A stretch of 64,000 bases of DNA from Antrihabitans stalagmiti (GTDB taxonomy: Bacteria; Actinomycetota; Actinomycetes; Mycobacteriales; Mycobacteriaceae): the NCBI RefSeq assembly GCF_016482825.1, contig NZ_JAEMNV010000010.1, positions 124,001 through 188,000 of the forward strand, given 5' to 3'. The translations under genes were made by a program, and so were the position numbers. Position 1 is the first letter of the stretch, and the number at the start of each line of letters is the position of its first letter. Under the pieces are notes generated by a model, which saw nothing but the letters and a program-made list of their open reading frames with translations, ran no database searches and had not been told where the DNA came from. Below are positions 19,368 through 29,768 of this stretch, one piece after another.

Positions 19368-20201
19368 ATGGAAACCAGGGCCGCAGAAACCAAGACCGCG
19401 CCGTCGAAGGACGGCACATCGATCGCCTACACCGTGACGGGCGACGGACCGGTTCTGGTTCTTGTGGACGCCGCGGGACACTTCCGTCGACTCAGTTCCT
19501 TCGACGGCCTGTCGACCGTGCTCGCCGAGCATTTCCGCGTCGTGCAGTACGACCGTCGTGGACGAGGAGCGAGCTCCGACTTCTCGGGCACCGACCGAAC
19601 TCCCGACGCCGTCGTCCAACGCGAGGTCGACGACCTAGCCGCAGTCGTGGCAGCCAACGGCGGATCGGCGTATGTGCACGGCTTCTCCTCGGGAGCGCTG
19701 CTCGCACTGCATGCTTCGGTGCGCGGCCTCGCGACAACGGCAATGACCGTGCTCGAGCCGCCGATCGACAGCACTGCACCGCACGGCCCATCGGAGAACC
19801 AACAGGCCTTCACCCGCGAACTCACGAGGCTGGTCGACTCGGGTGATCGGGAGGCAACGCTGGACTTCTACCTCACGGAAATCGGTGTGCCCGACGACGT
19901 GGTCGCTCGGATGCGATCCACGGACAGTTGGTCGCTGATGCGCTCGGTGTCGCACACCCTCGTCTACGACAGCCTCATCAGCGAAGCCACCTCGTCGAAG
20001 ATGCTCGCATCCGTCACCGCCCCGACGCTGGTGCTCGACAGCGCAGGCAGCACAGACGATCTGACAGGCATGGCCGCTACGGTGGCCCGCCACATCCCCG
20101 GTTCGGCGCACCTGAGCCTGCCGGGTGAATGGCACGGAGTCGCCGACCGACACCTGGCATCGGCGCTGACGACCTTCTTTCTTCACTCCGCAAAGCGATA
20201 G
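19368..20201 (+). CDS. Alpha/beta-fold hydrolase (TetR-controlled)
   Basis: 277 residues; the ATG has GGAGGA just upstream. The fold begins DGTSIAYTVTGDGPVLVLVDAAGHFRR; the nucleophile is Ser107 in HGFSSGA; a YDRRGRGAS strand-turn and the C-terminal GEWHGV His are present. The oxyanion region reads DAAGHF instead of the usual HG, so activity may be unusual. Its 3' end overlaps kdpE by 19 bp tail to tail. The divergent TetR gene suggests induction by a small molecule. Confidence 0.87.
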   Translation: METRAAETKTAPSKDGTSIAYTVTGDGPVLVLVDAAGHFRRLSSFDGLSTVLAEHFRVVQYDRRGRGASSDFSGTDRTPDAVVQREVDDLAAVVAANGGSAYVHGFSSGALLALHASVRGLATTAMTVLEPPIDSTAPHGPSENQQAFTRELTRLVDSGDREATLDFYLTEIGVPDDVVARMRSTDSWSLMRSVSHTLVYDSLISEATSSKMLASVTAPTLVLDSAGSTDDLTGMAATVARHIPGSAHLSLPGEWHGVADRHLASALTTFFLHSAKR

Positions 20202-20863
20202 CCCATGCCCGCTTCGGTCAGCAGGTGCTTCGGATGTGCCGGATCGTCTTCCAGCTTCCGGCGCAGTTGGGCGAGATACACACGGAGATAGTGGGTTTCG
20301 GTCGCATACGCGGGGCCCCACACCTCCTTGAGTAGTTCTTTGCGACCGACCAGCTTGCCGCGGTTACGTACGAGCATTTCGAGCATGCCCCACTCGGTCG
20401 GCGTCAGGTGGACCTCCGATCCGTCCTTGACGACCCGCTTGGCTGCGAGGTCGACGGTGAACGATTCGGTCACGACGACCGGCTCGTCCACGTCGGCCGC
20501 TGCTGCTCCCCTGCGCACTGCAGCGCGCAGCCGGGCGAGAAACTCGTCCATGCCGAACGGCTTGGTCACGTAGTCGTCCGCTCCGGCATCGAGCGCGTCG
20601 ACCTTGTCCGCCGAATCGGTGCGCGCAGACAACACGATCACCGGCGCCGTCGACCAGCCACGCAGTCCCGCAAGTACTTCGATGCCGTCCATGTCCGGGA
20701 GGCCGAGATCGAGAACGATCACCTCCGGGCGAGTCTGTGCGGCCGCACGCAGTGCCGCAGCGCCGTCGGCAGCGGTCGTCACCTCGTATCCGCGCACCGA
20801 GAGGTTGATGCGAAGGGCCCGCAAGATCTGTGGCTCGTCGTCGACTACGAGAACCCTTGTCAT
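20183..20863 (-). CDS. kdpE: KDP operon response regulator KdpE
   Basis: OmpR-type regulator of 226 residues that activates kdp under potassium limitation. The receiver domain has the acidic pair DDE near residue 9, the phosphorylated Asp in VIVLDLGLPDMDG (about residue 53) and the Lys in YVTKPF. The C-terminal winged helix carries TPTEWGMLEMLVRNRGKLV and ETHYLRVYLAQLRRKLE. Its start overlaps the kdpD stop by 4 bp. Confidence 0.96.
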   Translation of the reverse strand: MTRVLVVDDEPQILRALRINLSVRGYEVTTAADGAAALRAAAQTRPEVIVLDLGLPDMDGIEVLAGLRGWSTAPVIVLSARTDSADKVDALDAGADDYVTKPFGMDEFLARLRAAVRRGAAAADVDEPVVVTESFTVDLAAKRVVKDGSEVHLTPTEWGMLEMLVRNRGKLVGRKELLKEVWGPAYATETHYLRVYLAQLRRKLEDDPAHPKHLLTEAGMGYRFAE

Positions 20864-23361
20864 TTCGCCCCTTTCGCATCCGGATTCGCGAGGTCGACGA
20901 CTATGGTCAGACCTCCGCCGGGCGTGTCCGTCGCATGGACCGTACCTGCCATCGCTTCGACGAATCCGCGTGCGACCGAAAGTCCCAGTCCGACACCGCT
21001 TGTGTTGTCGTGATCGCCGAGCCGCTGGAAAGCGCCGAAGATGTCCTCTTCCGTCCCCCTCGACACACCAGGTCCTTCGTCAGCGACGGTGATCAGCACC
21101 CGAACGCCGACCTGCGCTGCGGCAATGCGCACCGGACTGCCTGGCGCATGGCGTAGTGCGTTCTCGACGAGATTCGCGACAACACGTTCGAGCAGTCCGC
21201 TGTCCGCCATCGCACTGACGTCTGCAACCTCGACTTCCACCCGATCGTGAGCAGCCGAGCCGATACTCACCAGCGCACGGTGCACAACCTCGTCGAGATA
21301 GACCCGACGCAACTCGGGCCGGATCACACCCGCGGCCAGCCGTGAGGAATCGAGCAGATTACCGACAAGGGACGTCAATTGATCGACCGACTCCTCCACC
21401 GTCGCAAGCAGTTCGGCGGTGGCCTCCGGCGAGAACTCGACATCGACGCTGCGCAGGCTCGACACCGCTGCCTTTGCTCCCGCGAGAGGTGTGCGCAGAT
21501 CGTGACTCACCGCCGACAGCAACGCGCGGCGCAACCGGTCGGCTTCGGCGAGCGCCGTTGCCGCACTGGCCGCTTCGGTCAGTTCCCGCTGTTTGATCAG
21601 TCCGACAGCTTGATTGGCGACCGCACCGACGACACGACGATCACTGCTCGGCAGGCGGCGGCCGGCCAACAACAGCCAGTAGGGTCCGTCCGCAACCTCG
21701 ACTGCCGTGTCCGCCGCTTCGACCGACGCAGGCGGGTCCTCACCAACCGACGCGAACAGACCGTCCTCCTCGTGGAACACACTCACTGCTCGCTGCGCGT
21801 AGGTTTCTCGCACCCGCTCCAACAATCCAGGCAGGTCCGCGCCTCGAAGTACCGAGCCTGCGAACAGAGCCAGCAACTCGGCTTCACGGGATGCCCGTTT
21901 GGCTTCCCGTGCTCGCGTCGCGGCACCGTCGACCAGGATCGCAACGGCGACAGCAACGATCAGCAGAACGACGGACGTCACGAAACTGCTCGGTTTGGCG
22001 ACAGTGAGGCTGTAGCGAGGTTCGACGAAGAAGTAGTTGAGCAGCATCGCCGACAACACGGCGGACAATGCGGCGGGAGCGACACCACCGAGCAGCGCGA
22101 CGAGCAGCACGGCGACGAAGAACACCGCGCCTTCGGCACCGACGTCGAGATACGGGTCGAGCAGTCCGAACGTGAACGCGCACACGACCGACGGAACGAG
22201 TACTGCTGCGACCCAGGAGATCAGGCGACGCTGGGTCGGTGTCGCTGTGCGTGTGCGTCCGAGGTTGGCCTCCTCGTGGGTCACCATGTGCACGTCGACT
22301 TTGCCGGACCGCTGGATCGTCGCGGCACCGATACCCTCGTCGACGATGCGAGCCCAGCGCGAACGACGGGACGTACCGATGACAAGCTGAGTCGCGTTCA
22401 TCTCGCGTGCGAAGTCGAGCAGTGCGGTGGGAACATCGTCGCCGACGACGCTGTGCAGGCTTGCCCCCAGGCTCGTTGCCAGTTCGCGCACCTTGCCCAT
22501 CTGCGGTGCGGAAATTCCGGCAAGGCCGTCGCCGCGGACGATGTGGACGACGATCAATTCGGCGCTGGATCTCGATGCGATCCGACTCGCCCGTCTGACA
22601 AGGGTTTCCGATTCCGGACCGCCGGTCACGGCGACGACGACGCGTTCTTTCGCCTCCCACGTGTCGGTTATCTTGTTCTCCGCGCGGTACTTCGCGAGTG
22701 CGGCATCGACCTGATCGGCCAACCACAGCAGCGCGATCTCGCGCAACGCCGTCAGATTGCCCTGCCGGAAGTAGTTGCTCAGCGCTGCGTCGACCTTGGC
22801 AGGTGCGTAGACGTTGCCGTGAGAGAGTCTGCGGCGCAGCGCTTCCGGTGTGATGTCGACCAACTCGATTTGGGCGGCACCGCGCACAACTTCGTCGGGA
22901 ACCGTTTCCTGCTGCACGATTCCGGTGATCTGCTCGACGACGTCGTTGAGACTTTCGAGGTGCTGCACATTGACGGTCGACAGCACATCGATGCCGGCGT
23001 CGAGGATCTCGTCGATGTCGTGCCAGCGCTTGGAGTTCTTGCTACCCGGGGTATTCGTGTGCGCCAGTTCGTCGATCAGAACCAGTGCGGGTCGCCGACG
23101 CACCACCGCGTCGACGTCCAGCTCCGGCATCCTCGTGCCTCGATACTCGACATACTTCGGCGCGATCAGCTCGATCCCGTCGAGCAGCTCGGCAGTCTTG
23201 TGCCGCCCGTGCGTTTCTACAACTGCTGCAACGACATCGGTGCCCCGCTCGATCCGCCGGTGCGCTTCACCGAGCATCGCATACGTTTTCCCGACGCCGG
23301 GAGCTGCGCCGAGATAGATGCGCAGCTCCCCACGTTTCGTCGATCGCTCCGAGGCAGTCAC
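20860..23361 (-). CDS. kdpD: Potassium sensor histidine kinase KdpD
   Basis: 833 residues. Domains in order: N-terminal KdpD domain with the P-loop GAAPGVGKTYAML and IDELAHTNTPGSKNSKRWHDI; a USP-like domain; four membrane helices (about residues 375-480); a GAF-like segment; then the kinase core with the phosphorylated His in AVSHDLRTPLAGAK (about residue 619) and GPGVSRG/GVGLGLS ATP-binding boxes. I chose the GTG at 23361 because mature homology (TKRGELRIYLG) starts just after it and it lies 7 bp past the kdpC stop; earlier in-frame starts would overlap kdpC by up to 47 bp. Confidence 0.95.
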   Translation of the reverse strand: MTASERSTKRGELRIYLGAAPGVGKTYAMLGEAHRRIERGTDVVAAVVETHGRHKTAELLDGIELIAPKYVEYRGTRMPELDVDAVVRRRPALVLIDELAHTNTPGSKNSKRWHDIDEILDAGIDVLSTVNVQHLESLNDVVEQITGIVQQETVPDEVVRGAAQIELVDITPEALRRRLSHGNVYAPAKVDAALSNYFRQGNLTALREIALLWLADQVDAALAKYRAENKITDTWEAKERVVVAVTGGPESETLVRRASRIASRSSAELIVVHIVRGDGLAGISAPQMGKVRELATSLGASLHSVVGDDVPTALLDFAREMNATQLVIGTSRRSRWARIVDEGIGAATIQRSGKVDVHMVTHEEANLGRTRTATPTQRRLISWVAAVLVPSVVCAFTFGLLDPYLDVGAEGAVFFVAVLLVALLGGVAPAALSAVLSAMLLNYFFVEPRYSLTVAKPSSFVTSVVLLIVAVAVAILVDGAATRAREAKRASREAELLALFAGSVLRGADLPGLLERVRETYAQRAVSVFHEEDGLFASVGEDPPASVEAADTAVEVADGPYWLLLAGRRLPSSDRRVVGAVANQAVGLIKQRELTEAASAATALAEADRLRRALLSAVSHDLRTPLAGAKAAVSSLRSVDVEFSPEATAELLATVEESVDQLTSLVGNLLDSSRLAAGVIRPELRRVYLDEVVHRALVSIGSAAHDRVEVEVADVSAMADSGLLERVVANLVENALRHAPGSPVRIAAAQVGVRVLITVADEGPGVSRGTEEDIFGAFQRLGDHDNTSGVGLGLSVARGFVEAMAGTVHATDTPGGGLTIVVDLANPDAKGAK

Positions 23362-23368
23362 ATTCTCA

Positions 23369-24013
23369 TCATCCACCGGTCGTGCAGTCGGGTGCTCGCA
23401 ACCCGAGCGCGACATTCAGTTCGAGAACGTTTACACGTTCCTGCCCGAGGAAGCCGAGCGTCCTGCCGTCGGTGTGCTCGGCGACGAGGGCAGCGACCCG
23501 CTCGTCGGTCATACCGTTCTCCCGTGCCACCCGGTCGACCTGAATCGCTGCGTATTCCGGGCTGATGTGAGGGTCGATACTCGATCCCGAACCCGTGACC
23601 GCATCGACGGGGACCAGATCGGGCGAAACGCCGTCACGCTCGGCGATACGCGCTCGCCTCGCGTCGATGAATGCGGCGAGCGTCTCGCTGCTCGGCCCGA
23701 GGTTTGTCGGCGCTGCGGCAGCCGGATCACCTGGGGCGAAAGCATCTTCGTCCGCAGCCGAACCAACGACGCGGTTGTGGAAGTAGGGGTCCGCAGCGCC
23801 GTCGGGCACCTGCGGGTCGACCCCGATCCATCGGCTACCGACGACGCAACCGGCGGCGTCGGTCACCGGCGAGCCCTCCGCCGATCCGGACGCGAGCCGA
23901 CTCACGCCCCATACCGCTGCTGGATAGAGCACACCGAGAACCGCTGTGAGAGCCAACAGAACGCTGAAACCCGCCCAGGTCTGGCGAACGAAACCAATGA
24001 CGAAACGCATCAC
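23369..24013 (-). CDS. kdpC: Potassium-transporting ATPase subunit KdpC
   Basis: 214 residues; one N-terminal membrane helix (AGFSVLLALTAVLGVLYPAAVW) and a periplasmic-side domain with the family motifs GSRWIGV, YFHNRVVGSAAD, NLGPSS, GSGSSIDPHISP and the C-terminal LGFLGQERVNVLELN. It stabilises the KdpFABC complex. It starts 3 bp after kdpB. Confidence 0.96.
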   Translation of the reverse strand: MMRFVIGFVRQTWAGFSVLLALTAVLGVLYPAAVWGVSRLASGSAEGSPVTDAAGCVVGSRWIGVDPQVPDGAADPYFHNRVVGSAADEDAFAPGDPAAAAPTNLGPSSETLAAFIDARRARIAERDGVSPDLVPVDAVTGSGSSIDPHISPEYAAIQVDRVARENGMTDERVAALVAEHTDGRTLGFLGQERVNVLELNVALGLRAPDCTTGG

Positions 24014-24016
24014 ACT

Positions 24017-26122
24017 TCACCCAATCCCTGGAATGAGTCGAACGACTTGGTCGATCAACCAGATGCCGACGAACGGCGAGACAACGCCACCGACGCCGTA
24101 GATCAACAGATTTCGGCCGAGCAGCTTCGACGCCGACGACGGTCGGTAGCGAACGCCTTTGAGTGCCAGCGGAATCAGACCGACGATGACAAGCGCGTTG
24201 AAGATCACCGCGGACAGGATCGCCGATTCCGGTGTCGCCAACCGCATGACGTTCAGCGTGTCGAGCTGCGGGTAGATCCCACTGAACAACGCGGGCAGAA
24301 TCGCGAAATACTTCGCGAGGTCGTTCGCAAGCGAGAACGTCGTCAGTGCGCCGCGGGTGATCAGCAACTGCTTGCCGATCTCGACGATCTCGATCAACTT
24401 GGTCGGATCGGAGTCCAGATCCACCATGTTCCCGGCTTCTTTGGCTGCCGACGTGCCGGTGTTCATCGCGACACCGACATCCGACTGCGCCAGTGCGGGA
24501 GCGTCATTGGTGCCGTCGCCCGTCATAGCGACGAGGCGACCGCCCTCTTGCTCCTGGCGAATGAGCTCCAACTTCTGCTCCGGCGTGGCTTCTGCGAGGA
24601 AGTCGTCGACGCCGGCCTGGTCCGCGATGGCTTTGGCGGTCAACGGATTGTCACCGGTGACCATAACCGTGCGGATGCCCATCGCGCGCAACTGCGCGAA
24701 CCGTTCGGCGATGCCGGGCTTGACGACATCGGACAGCTCGATGACACCGAGTACCTTGGCCCTGCCCGACTCGACGACGGCAACAACAAGCGGCGTCGCG
24801 CCGCCCTGGGCGATGTCGTCGACCGTTCGGCTGACGACCTCGTCGACCGTCTCCCCGATGTCGCACACCCAGGCGATCACCGAATCGCTTGCACCCTTGC
24901 GAATTTCGCGGCCGTCGAGATCGAGTCCGCTCATCCGCGTCTGCGCTGTGAACGGAACGAACTCACCGGCCTTCTCTGCAGAACTCGGCGTCGGATCCAT
25001 TCCGAACTGGTCGGCACACAGATCGACGATGCTGCGACCCTCCGGCGTGCCGTCAGCGAGGCTGGACAACCGCGCGGCCTCGGCCAGATCTGCCACGGCA
25101 ACGCCAGGTGCGGGATAAAACGCTGTGGCCCTGCGGTTTCCGTACGTGATCGTGCCGGTCTTGTCCATCAGCAGGGTGTCGATGTCGCCTGCCGCCTCGA
25201 CTGCCCGACCCGACATCGCGAGCACGTTGCGCTGCACGAGACGGTCCATACCTGCGATGCCGATCGCCGAAAGCAGCGCTCCGATTGTCGTCGGTATCAA
25301 ACAGACAAGCAGCGCAATCAGTTTGATCGGATCCTGTTCCTGGCCGGCATACTGACCCATCGGTCCGATGGCGACGACTGCCAACAGGAAGATGATCGTC
25401 AACGACGCAAGCAGGATGTCGAGTGCGATCTCGTTCGGCGTCTTCTGCCGCGAGGCGCCTTCGACGAGCGCAATCATGCGGTCGACGAAGGACTCGCCCG
25501 GCGCCGACGAAATCCGAACGACGATCCGATCGGACAACACGGTGGTGCCACCCGTCACCGCACACCGGTCACCACCGGATTCGCGCACCACCGGGGCTGA
25601 TTCACCTGTGATCGCCGATTCGTCGACGGTCGCAATACCTTCGACGACATCGCCGTCACCCGGGATCACCTCACCGGCGACCACAACGACACGGTCGCCG
25701 ACCTTCAATTCGGTGCCGGACACCTCCTCGGTCGCTCCGTCGGCCAGCAGCCGCCGAGCGGTGGTGTCGCGCTTGACCTGTCGCAAGCTCGCGGCCTGTG
25801 CCTTGCCGCGACCTTCGGCAACGGATTCGGCCAGGTTCGCGAACAGCACGGTGAACCAGAGCCACAGTGCGACAGCCCAACCGAAGACCGACGGATCGGC
25901 GACCGCGAACAGCGTCGTGACGACCGATCCGATCAGAACGACGAACATCACAGGGTTGCGGGCAAGGTGGCGCGGATCGAGTTTTCGGAATGCGCCGGGT
26001 AGCGATGTGACGAGCTGACGCGCGTTGAAGATGCCGCCTGCAACGGCAGTGCCGCCGTCACCGCGTGCGCTCACGTGCTCGCGCTGCGCGGGCTCATGCG
26101 GACTCTCGGTGATGGTGCTCAT
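24017..26122 (-). CDS. kdpB: Potassium-transporting P-type ATPase subunit KdpB
   Basis: 701 residues, the catalytic subunit that hydrolyses ATP to drive high-affinity K+ uptake. The phosphorylated Asp is about residue 320 in [15 protein letters not shown] (AITGESAPV), the nucleotide-binding KGAS, and the hinge [21 protein letters not shown] are present. An N-terminal 45-residue extension precedes the usual start. Start and kdpA stop overlap by 4 bp (ATGA). Confidence 0.97.
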   Translation of the reverse strand: MSTITESPHEPAQREHVSARGDGGTAVAGGIFNARQLVTSLPGAFRKLDPRHLARNPVMFVVLIGSVVTTLFAVADPSVFGWAVALWLWFTVLFANLAESVAEGRGKAQAASLRQVKRDTTARRLLADGATEEVSGTELKVGDRVVVVAGEVIPGDGDVVEGIATVDESAITGESAPVVRESGGDRCAVTGGTTVLSDRIVVRISSAPGESFVDRMIALVEGASRQKTPNEIALDILLASLTIIFLLAVVAIGPMGQYAGQEQDPIKLIALLVCLIPTTIGALLSAIGIAGMDRLVQRNVLAMSGRAVEAAGDIDTLLMDKTGTITYGNRRATAFYPAPGVAVADLAEAARLSSLADGTPEGRSIVDLCADQFGMDPTPSSAEKAGEFVPFTAQTRMSGLDLDGREIRKGASDSVIAWVCDIGETVDEVVSRTVDDIAQGGATPLVVAVVESGRAKVLGVIELSDVVKPGIAERFAQLRAMGIRTVMVTGDNPLTAKAIADQAGVDDFLAEATPEQKLELIRQEQEGGRLVAMTGDGTNDAPALAQSDVGVAMNTGTSAAKEAGNMVDLDSDPTKLIEIVEIGKQLLITRGALTTFSLANDLAKYFAILPALFSGIYPQLDTLNVMRLATPESAILSAVIFNALVIVGLIPLALKGVRYRPSSASKLLGRNLLIYGVGGVVSPFVGIWLIDQVVRLIPGIG

Positions 26123-27804
26123 TGCAATGCCTCTGCGATCGGGCCCAGCGCCAGCGCTGGGAAGAATGTCAAAGCTGCGACCAGTACGACGGTGCCGGTC
26201 AGCAAACCGGCGAACATCCCGCCGGTTGTCGGCAAAGTGCCTGCCCCGCTCGGGTGTTGACGTTGACTGACCAGCGATCCGGCCAGCGCCAACACGAAGA
26301 GGATCGGTAGGAAACGCCCGAAGAGCATCGCGATACCGAGCGCCGATTGGAACCAGTCGCTCGTCACTGTGAGGCCGGCAAAGGCGCTGCCGTTGTTGTT
26401 CGAGGCGGATGCAAACGCGTACAACACTTCCGAGAATCCGTGTATTGATTCGGGTGTGCCCGGGTCACCGCTGTTGCCCTGAAAACCGGTCGTAGAACCG
26501 AGGATTACCGTTATCCCCGTCCCGATCAGGACCAACGCAGGCATGACCAGCACCGACAGCGCTGCGAGAGTGATCTCGCGTTTGCCGAGCTTCTTGCCGA
26601 GATACTCGGGGGTGCGCCCGACCAGCAGGCCGCCGACGAAGACGGCGATCAAGGCGAGCACAAGAATGCCGTAGAGCCCAGTCCCCACCCCGCCTGGCGC
26701 GATCTCGCCGAGCAGCATGTTCAGAATCAGTGCGCCGCCGCCACCGGCAGAGAAGCTGTCGTGGAAGGAGTTCACCGCACCGGTCGACGTTCCCGTCGTA
26801 CTGACAGCAAACAGCGCGGAACCTGGAATCCCGAACCGAACTTCTTTACCTTCCATCATCGCGCCGGCGGCCGTGGCTGCGATTCCGCGTGTGTTCGACT
26901 CCGACCACAGCGTGACGGCGAGCAACGTGCCCCACAGCAGAGCCATGACGGAGACCAGCGTCAGCCCCTGACGGGCATTGCCGACCAGCGTCCCGAAGGT
27001 CCGCGTGAACGACACCGGAATGATGAGGATCGCAATGATTTCGACGATGTTGGAAATCGGCGTCGGATTCTCGAACGGATGCGCCGAGTTGGCGTTGAAG
27101 ATGCCACCACCGTTGGTGCCGACTTCCTTGATCGCTTCCTGCGATGCGGCCGGCGCCAGCGCATTCCGAACAGCTGAACCGTCGAGGCCGGTCGAGGAGA
27201 AGCCACTGTGGAAGGACTGAACCACGCCCTGGCTCAGCAGCACGAGCGCGATGACAAACGACATCGGCAGCAGAATTCGCAGGCTGCCGCGGGTGAGATC
27301 GACCCAGAAGTTGCCGATCTCGCCGCTGGTGCGGACTCTGACGAAAGCGCGCGTCAGTGCCACGGCGACAGCCATACCGACGGAAGCAGACACGAAGTTC
27401 TGCACCGCGAGCCCCACCGGCTGGGTGAAGTTGCTCATCGTCGTTTCGGGGACGTAGGACTGCCAGTTCGTATTCGTGACGAACGAGACCGCGGTGTTGA
27501 ACGCGACCGCAGGGCTCACCCCCGCCAGGTCTCCGTGCAGCGGCATAACTCCCTGAATCCGCTGCAGGAAGTAGAGGAACACGACGCCGGCAGCGGAAAA
27601 TCCGAGGAGGCTACCGGCGTAGCCGTACCAGGTCTGCTCGGCGCGAGAATCTATGCGGCACAAGCGGTACAGCAGCGTTTCGACACGCAGATCCTTGTCG
27701 GATGTGTAGACCCTGGCCATGTAGTCGCCGAGGGGGACGTACGCAATTGCGAGCACACCGATCACAAGGGCGATCTGGAGCCCCGCAGCAAGAGCGGGAT
27801 TCAT
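26119..27804 (-). CDS. kdpA: Potassium-transporting ATPase subunit KdpA
   Basis: 561 residues with ten membrane helices, the K+-selective channel-like subunit. Family motifs: [48 protein letters not shown] and [12 protein letters not shown], which line the selectivity filter in KdpA. Starts 3 bp after the kdpF stop. Confidence 0.97.
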   Translation of the reverse strand: MNPALAAGLQIALVIGVLAIAYVPLGDYMARVYTSDKDLRVETLLYRLCRIDSRAEQTWYGYAGSLLGFSAAGVVFLYFLQRIQGVMPLHGDLAGVSPAVAFNTAVSFVTNTNWQSYVPETTMSNFTQPVGLAVQNFVSASVGMAVAVALTRAFVRVRTSGEIGNFWVDLTRGSLRILLPMSFVIALVLLSQGVVQSFHSGFSSTGLDGSAVRNALAPAASQEAIKEVGTNGGGIFNANSAHPFENPTPISNIVEIIAILIIPVSFTRTFGTLVGNARQGLTLVSVMALLWGTLLAVTLWSESNTRGIAATAAGAMMEGKEVRFGIPGSALFAVSTTGTSTGAVNSFHDSFSAGGGGALILNMLLGEIAPGGVGTGLYGILVLALIAVFVGGLLVGRTPEYLGKKLGKREITLAALSVLVMPALVLIGTGITVILGSTTGFQGNSGDPGTPESIHGFSEVLYAFASASNNNGSAFAGLTVTSDWFQSALGIAMLFGRFLPILFVLALAGSLVSQRQHPSGAGTLPTTGGMFAGLLTGTVVLVAALTFFPALALGPIAEALQ

Positions 27805-27807
27805 AGG

Positions 27808-27906
27808 TCAGAACCTCTCGGGGTCGACGAGGGCGACCAGTAGGTAGACGACCAGTCCGAGCGAAAGCGCGATGAGCAGAACGCTCACCACACCGGCGCC
27901 GGTCAT
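27808..27906 (-). CDS. kdpF: Potassium-transporting ATPase subunit KdpF
   Basis: 32-residue single-span peptide: after a short MTGAGV leader comes VSVLLIALSLGLVVYLLVAL and the ending VDPERF, as in other KdpF peptides. It stabilises KdpABC. Its ATG overlaps the stop of the preceding 31-codon ORF (ATGA). Confidence 0.88.
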   Translation of the reverse strand: MTGAGVVSVLLIALSLGLVVYLLVALVDPERF

Positions 27907-27998
27907 TTGGCCAACTTCTGGTTTTGCAGGAGACGCAAAACGAGCGCACAGAATATGAATCCGCCGATGATCAGCAGAACATATGCAAGGTCAGCCAT
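27903..27998 (-). CDS. 31-residue membrane micropeptide at the head of kdp
   Basis: Starts MADLAYVLLIIGGFIFCALV, one membrane span with a Cys, then a basic LRLLQNQKLAK tail. An AAGGAT ribosome-binding site lies 5 bases before the ATG. Its stop overlaps the kdpF start by 4 bp. Similar tiny ORFs before kdpF occur in other actinobacteria as far as I recall; function unknown. It could be an extra KdpF-like subunit or a coupling leader. Confidence 0.65.
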   Translation of the reverse strand: MADLAYVLLIIGGFIFCALVLRLLQNQKLAK

Positions 27999-28109
27999 CG
28001 AGATCCTTATGACGCATGCCGTCGACCTTCGACGGGCCTCATCAGGGTGCAACCTGCGGCTGCCTGTTGGACGGGCACTGACACACCACTTACGGCTGCG
28101 GTCGCGTCC

Positions 28110-28126
28110 TTGACGGTTTCTTTACG
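28110..28126. promoter_or_regulatory. Candidate KdpE-binding direct repeat
   Basis: TTGACGGTTTCTTTACG: two similar hexamers (TTGACG, TTTACG) separated by 5 bases, about 112 bp upstream of the first ORF of the kdp operon. The layout matches the two-half-site arrangement described for E. coli KdpE. It is on the strand opposite to transcription, and no actinobacterial consensus was available to compare. Confidence 0.35.
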
Positions 28127-28191
28127 GGCTGCCGGACACGCGCCGATACGGGCATGATCGGGATCACGTCGACGACGCGCCGCCTTCAGCC

Positions 28192-28250
28192 GAACAGGCG
28201 CTTATCGCGAAGAAACGCGAGTGACCTCCGCCGTAAGCGCCTGCTCGGCG
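28192..28250. repeat. 59-bp palindromic repeat, copy 1 (3' side of the HNH gene)
   Basis: Outer arms GAACAGGCGCTTA (28192-28204) and TAAGCGCCTGCTC (28234-28246) pair over 12 of 13 positions. The loop contains AACGCGAGTGACCTCCGC, which is nearly unchanged in copy 2. Copies have equal length and 45 of 59 identical bases. It ends 15 bp from the HNH-gene stop codon. Confidence 0.85.
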
Positions 28251-28265
28251 CCGGGATGGGCACCC

Positions 28266-29666
28266 TCAGTCGAGGTCCCAGTATTCGTGGGGATGGAAGT
28301 AGTGATTGATCCTCGGTTTTCGGGTCGGGTCGACATGTTTCGGCGGAACCCACAGAATCCGACCCGGATACTGATGATCGGGTCCGGCGACGATGGTGTG
28401 CCAGTCGGTGTCTTTGACCCCGGCCAACCGATGATGCGAATCACACACCAGCGCAAGTTGATCCACATCGGTGAGCCCGAGTTCGGCCACCCATTCCCGG
28501 CAATGATGACACTGACAGCAATTGGCTGGTCGCCAACATCCCGGGAAGGTGCAGCCTTTGTCCCGGGCGTAACACACCAGACGTTGATCACCTTGAGCGA
28601 TGCGTTTCGATCTGCCGAGATAGATCGGTCGGCCGTCGTCGTCGTCGAACAACGCCAGATAGTGGTGGGCATGTCGTGCCACGCGCAGCACATCCCGGAT
28701 CGGAAGTAACGATCCGCCGCCGGTGATCGCAGTCCCGGACGCATCTTCGAGTTCTTTCACCGTCATGGTCGCCACCACAGTCACCGGCAGCCCACGATGT
28801 TGGCCGAGGGTGCCGGAGGCGAGCGCGTCGCGTAGCACCATTGTCAGGGCGTCGTGTTGACGTTGCCCGACCGAGCGTTCGTCACGGTGCGCGACCTCGT
28901 CGGTGGGTTCGGCATCGACCGTCGAGTCAGCGTCGTGCGGATTCCCGACCCCGGGTTTCGCGTATTTCGCGAACAGTGCTTCGAGGTAGGACCGCAGTTC
29001 GGGGTCGACGCAGAAGCTGCCTTTGGTCATCAGGTCGGTGCCTTGTTTGCCGAGGATGAAAGTCCGTTTGCGGTCGCGGTCCACCTCGGGTGCGTTCCCG
29101 TCGGGATTGAGGTAGGCCAGGATCCGGTTGCCTGCGCGGCGGAGTTGATCGGGCCGCAGAATCCGGGCTTGCTCGGCCAGTTTCGCTTCGGCCTGCTCGC
29201 GGGTCTCAGCATCGACGTAGCTGGGAACCTGGGCGAAAAATTCGCGGATCACGGTGATGTGGGCACGGTCGATCGCCCCGTCACGGTGGGCGGCGGCGGT
29301 GTTCGGGTAGACCGGGTCCAAGGGTGCGCCGGAGAATCCGGTGCGGGGTCCGAGGTCTTCGGCGATCCTGCGGCGGGCTTTGGCTTCGCTGGGGTAGATC
29401 CGCAGGGTGTCGGCGAGAACGTCGGCGAGGCGGTAGTCGCCGAGCTCGCCGGGGATCCATTGTTCCTGCATGTCGGCGATCAGAACGGTTCCGAAACCGG
29501 CGATCGTGCGTGTTCCGGTTTCGAATCGCTGCACGAGGTCGAGACGGTCGCGGTTGTTCGACAGTTCGCCGAATCCGACGTCACGCAACCCTTGGAGAGC
29601 TGTTTCGAACGCGACCATCGCAGCTTCCACCGCCGTGGCGGGTGCGGGTGTCGGGTTCGAAAGCAT
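28266..29666 (-). CDS. DUF222 / HNH endonuclease protein (13E12 repeat family)
   Basis: 466 residues. The N-terminal two thirds is DUF222: a FETALQGLRDVGFGELSN-type start, then VLADTLRIYPSEAKARRRIAEDLGPR. The C-terminus is an HNH nuclease: YARDKGCTFPGCWRPANCC, CHHCREWVAELGLTDVDQL and VCDSHHR, with the zinc-like Cys pairs. This family is dispersed in mycobacterial and rhodococcal genomes as the 13E12 repeat; its role is unknown but mobility is suspected. It is flanked by two direct copies of a palindromic repeat and lies next to an IS30 remnant. Confidence 0.9.
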   Translation of the reverse strand: MLSNPTPAPATAVEAAMVAFETALQGLRDVGFGELSNNRDRLDLVQRFETGTRTIAGFGTVLIADMQEQWIPGELGDYRLADVLADTLRIYPSEAKARRRIAEDLGPRTGFSGAPLDPVYPNTAAAHRDGAIDRAHITVIREFFAQVPSYVDAETREQAEAKLAEQARILRPDQLRRAGNRILAYLNPDGNAPEVDRDRKRTFILGKQGTDLMTKGSFCVDPELRSYLEALFAKYAKPGVGNPHDADSTVDAEPTDEVAHRDERSVGQRQHDALTMVLRDALASGTLGQHRGLPVTVVATMTVKELEDASGTAITGGGSLLPIRDVLRVARHAHHYLALFDDDDGRPIYLGRSKRIAQGDQRLVCYARDKGCTFPGCWRPANCCQCHHCREWVAELGLTDVDQLALVCDSHHRLAGVKDTDWHTIVAGPDHQYPGRILWVPPKHVDPTRKPRINHYFHPHEYWDLD

Positions 29667-29768
29667 GTGCGAAGCTTATCGCCACCCACCGACAAGTTTC
29701 CGACGCAAAGTCCCTGCACAACACCACATTCAGGCCTGCGGCTCCACCCCGTCACCACCCAACTCGGC

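Noticed and set aside
21379-23565. Plus-strand open frame of 728 codons opposite kdpD
   Set aside because: Same reason: reverse of a GC-rich gene, His/Arg/Asp-rich, no family features.
23318-25600. Plus-strand open frame of 760 codons opposite kdpC and kdpB
   Set aside because: Lies over two unmistakable kdp genes; low-complexity charged translation without motifs.
28192-28250. Reading the palindromic repeats as CRISPR or simple terminators
   Set aside because: Only two copies exist 1.5 kb apart with no spacers, and the conserved loop core is more than a terminator needs.
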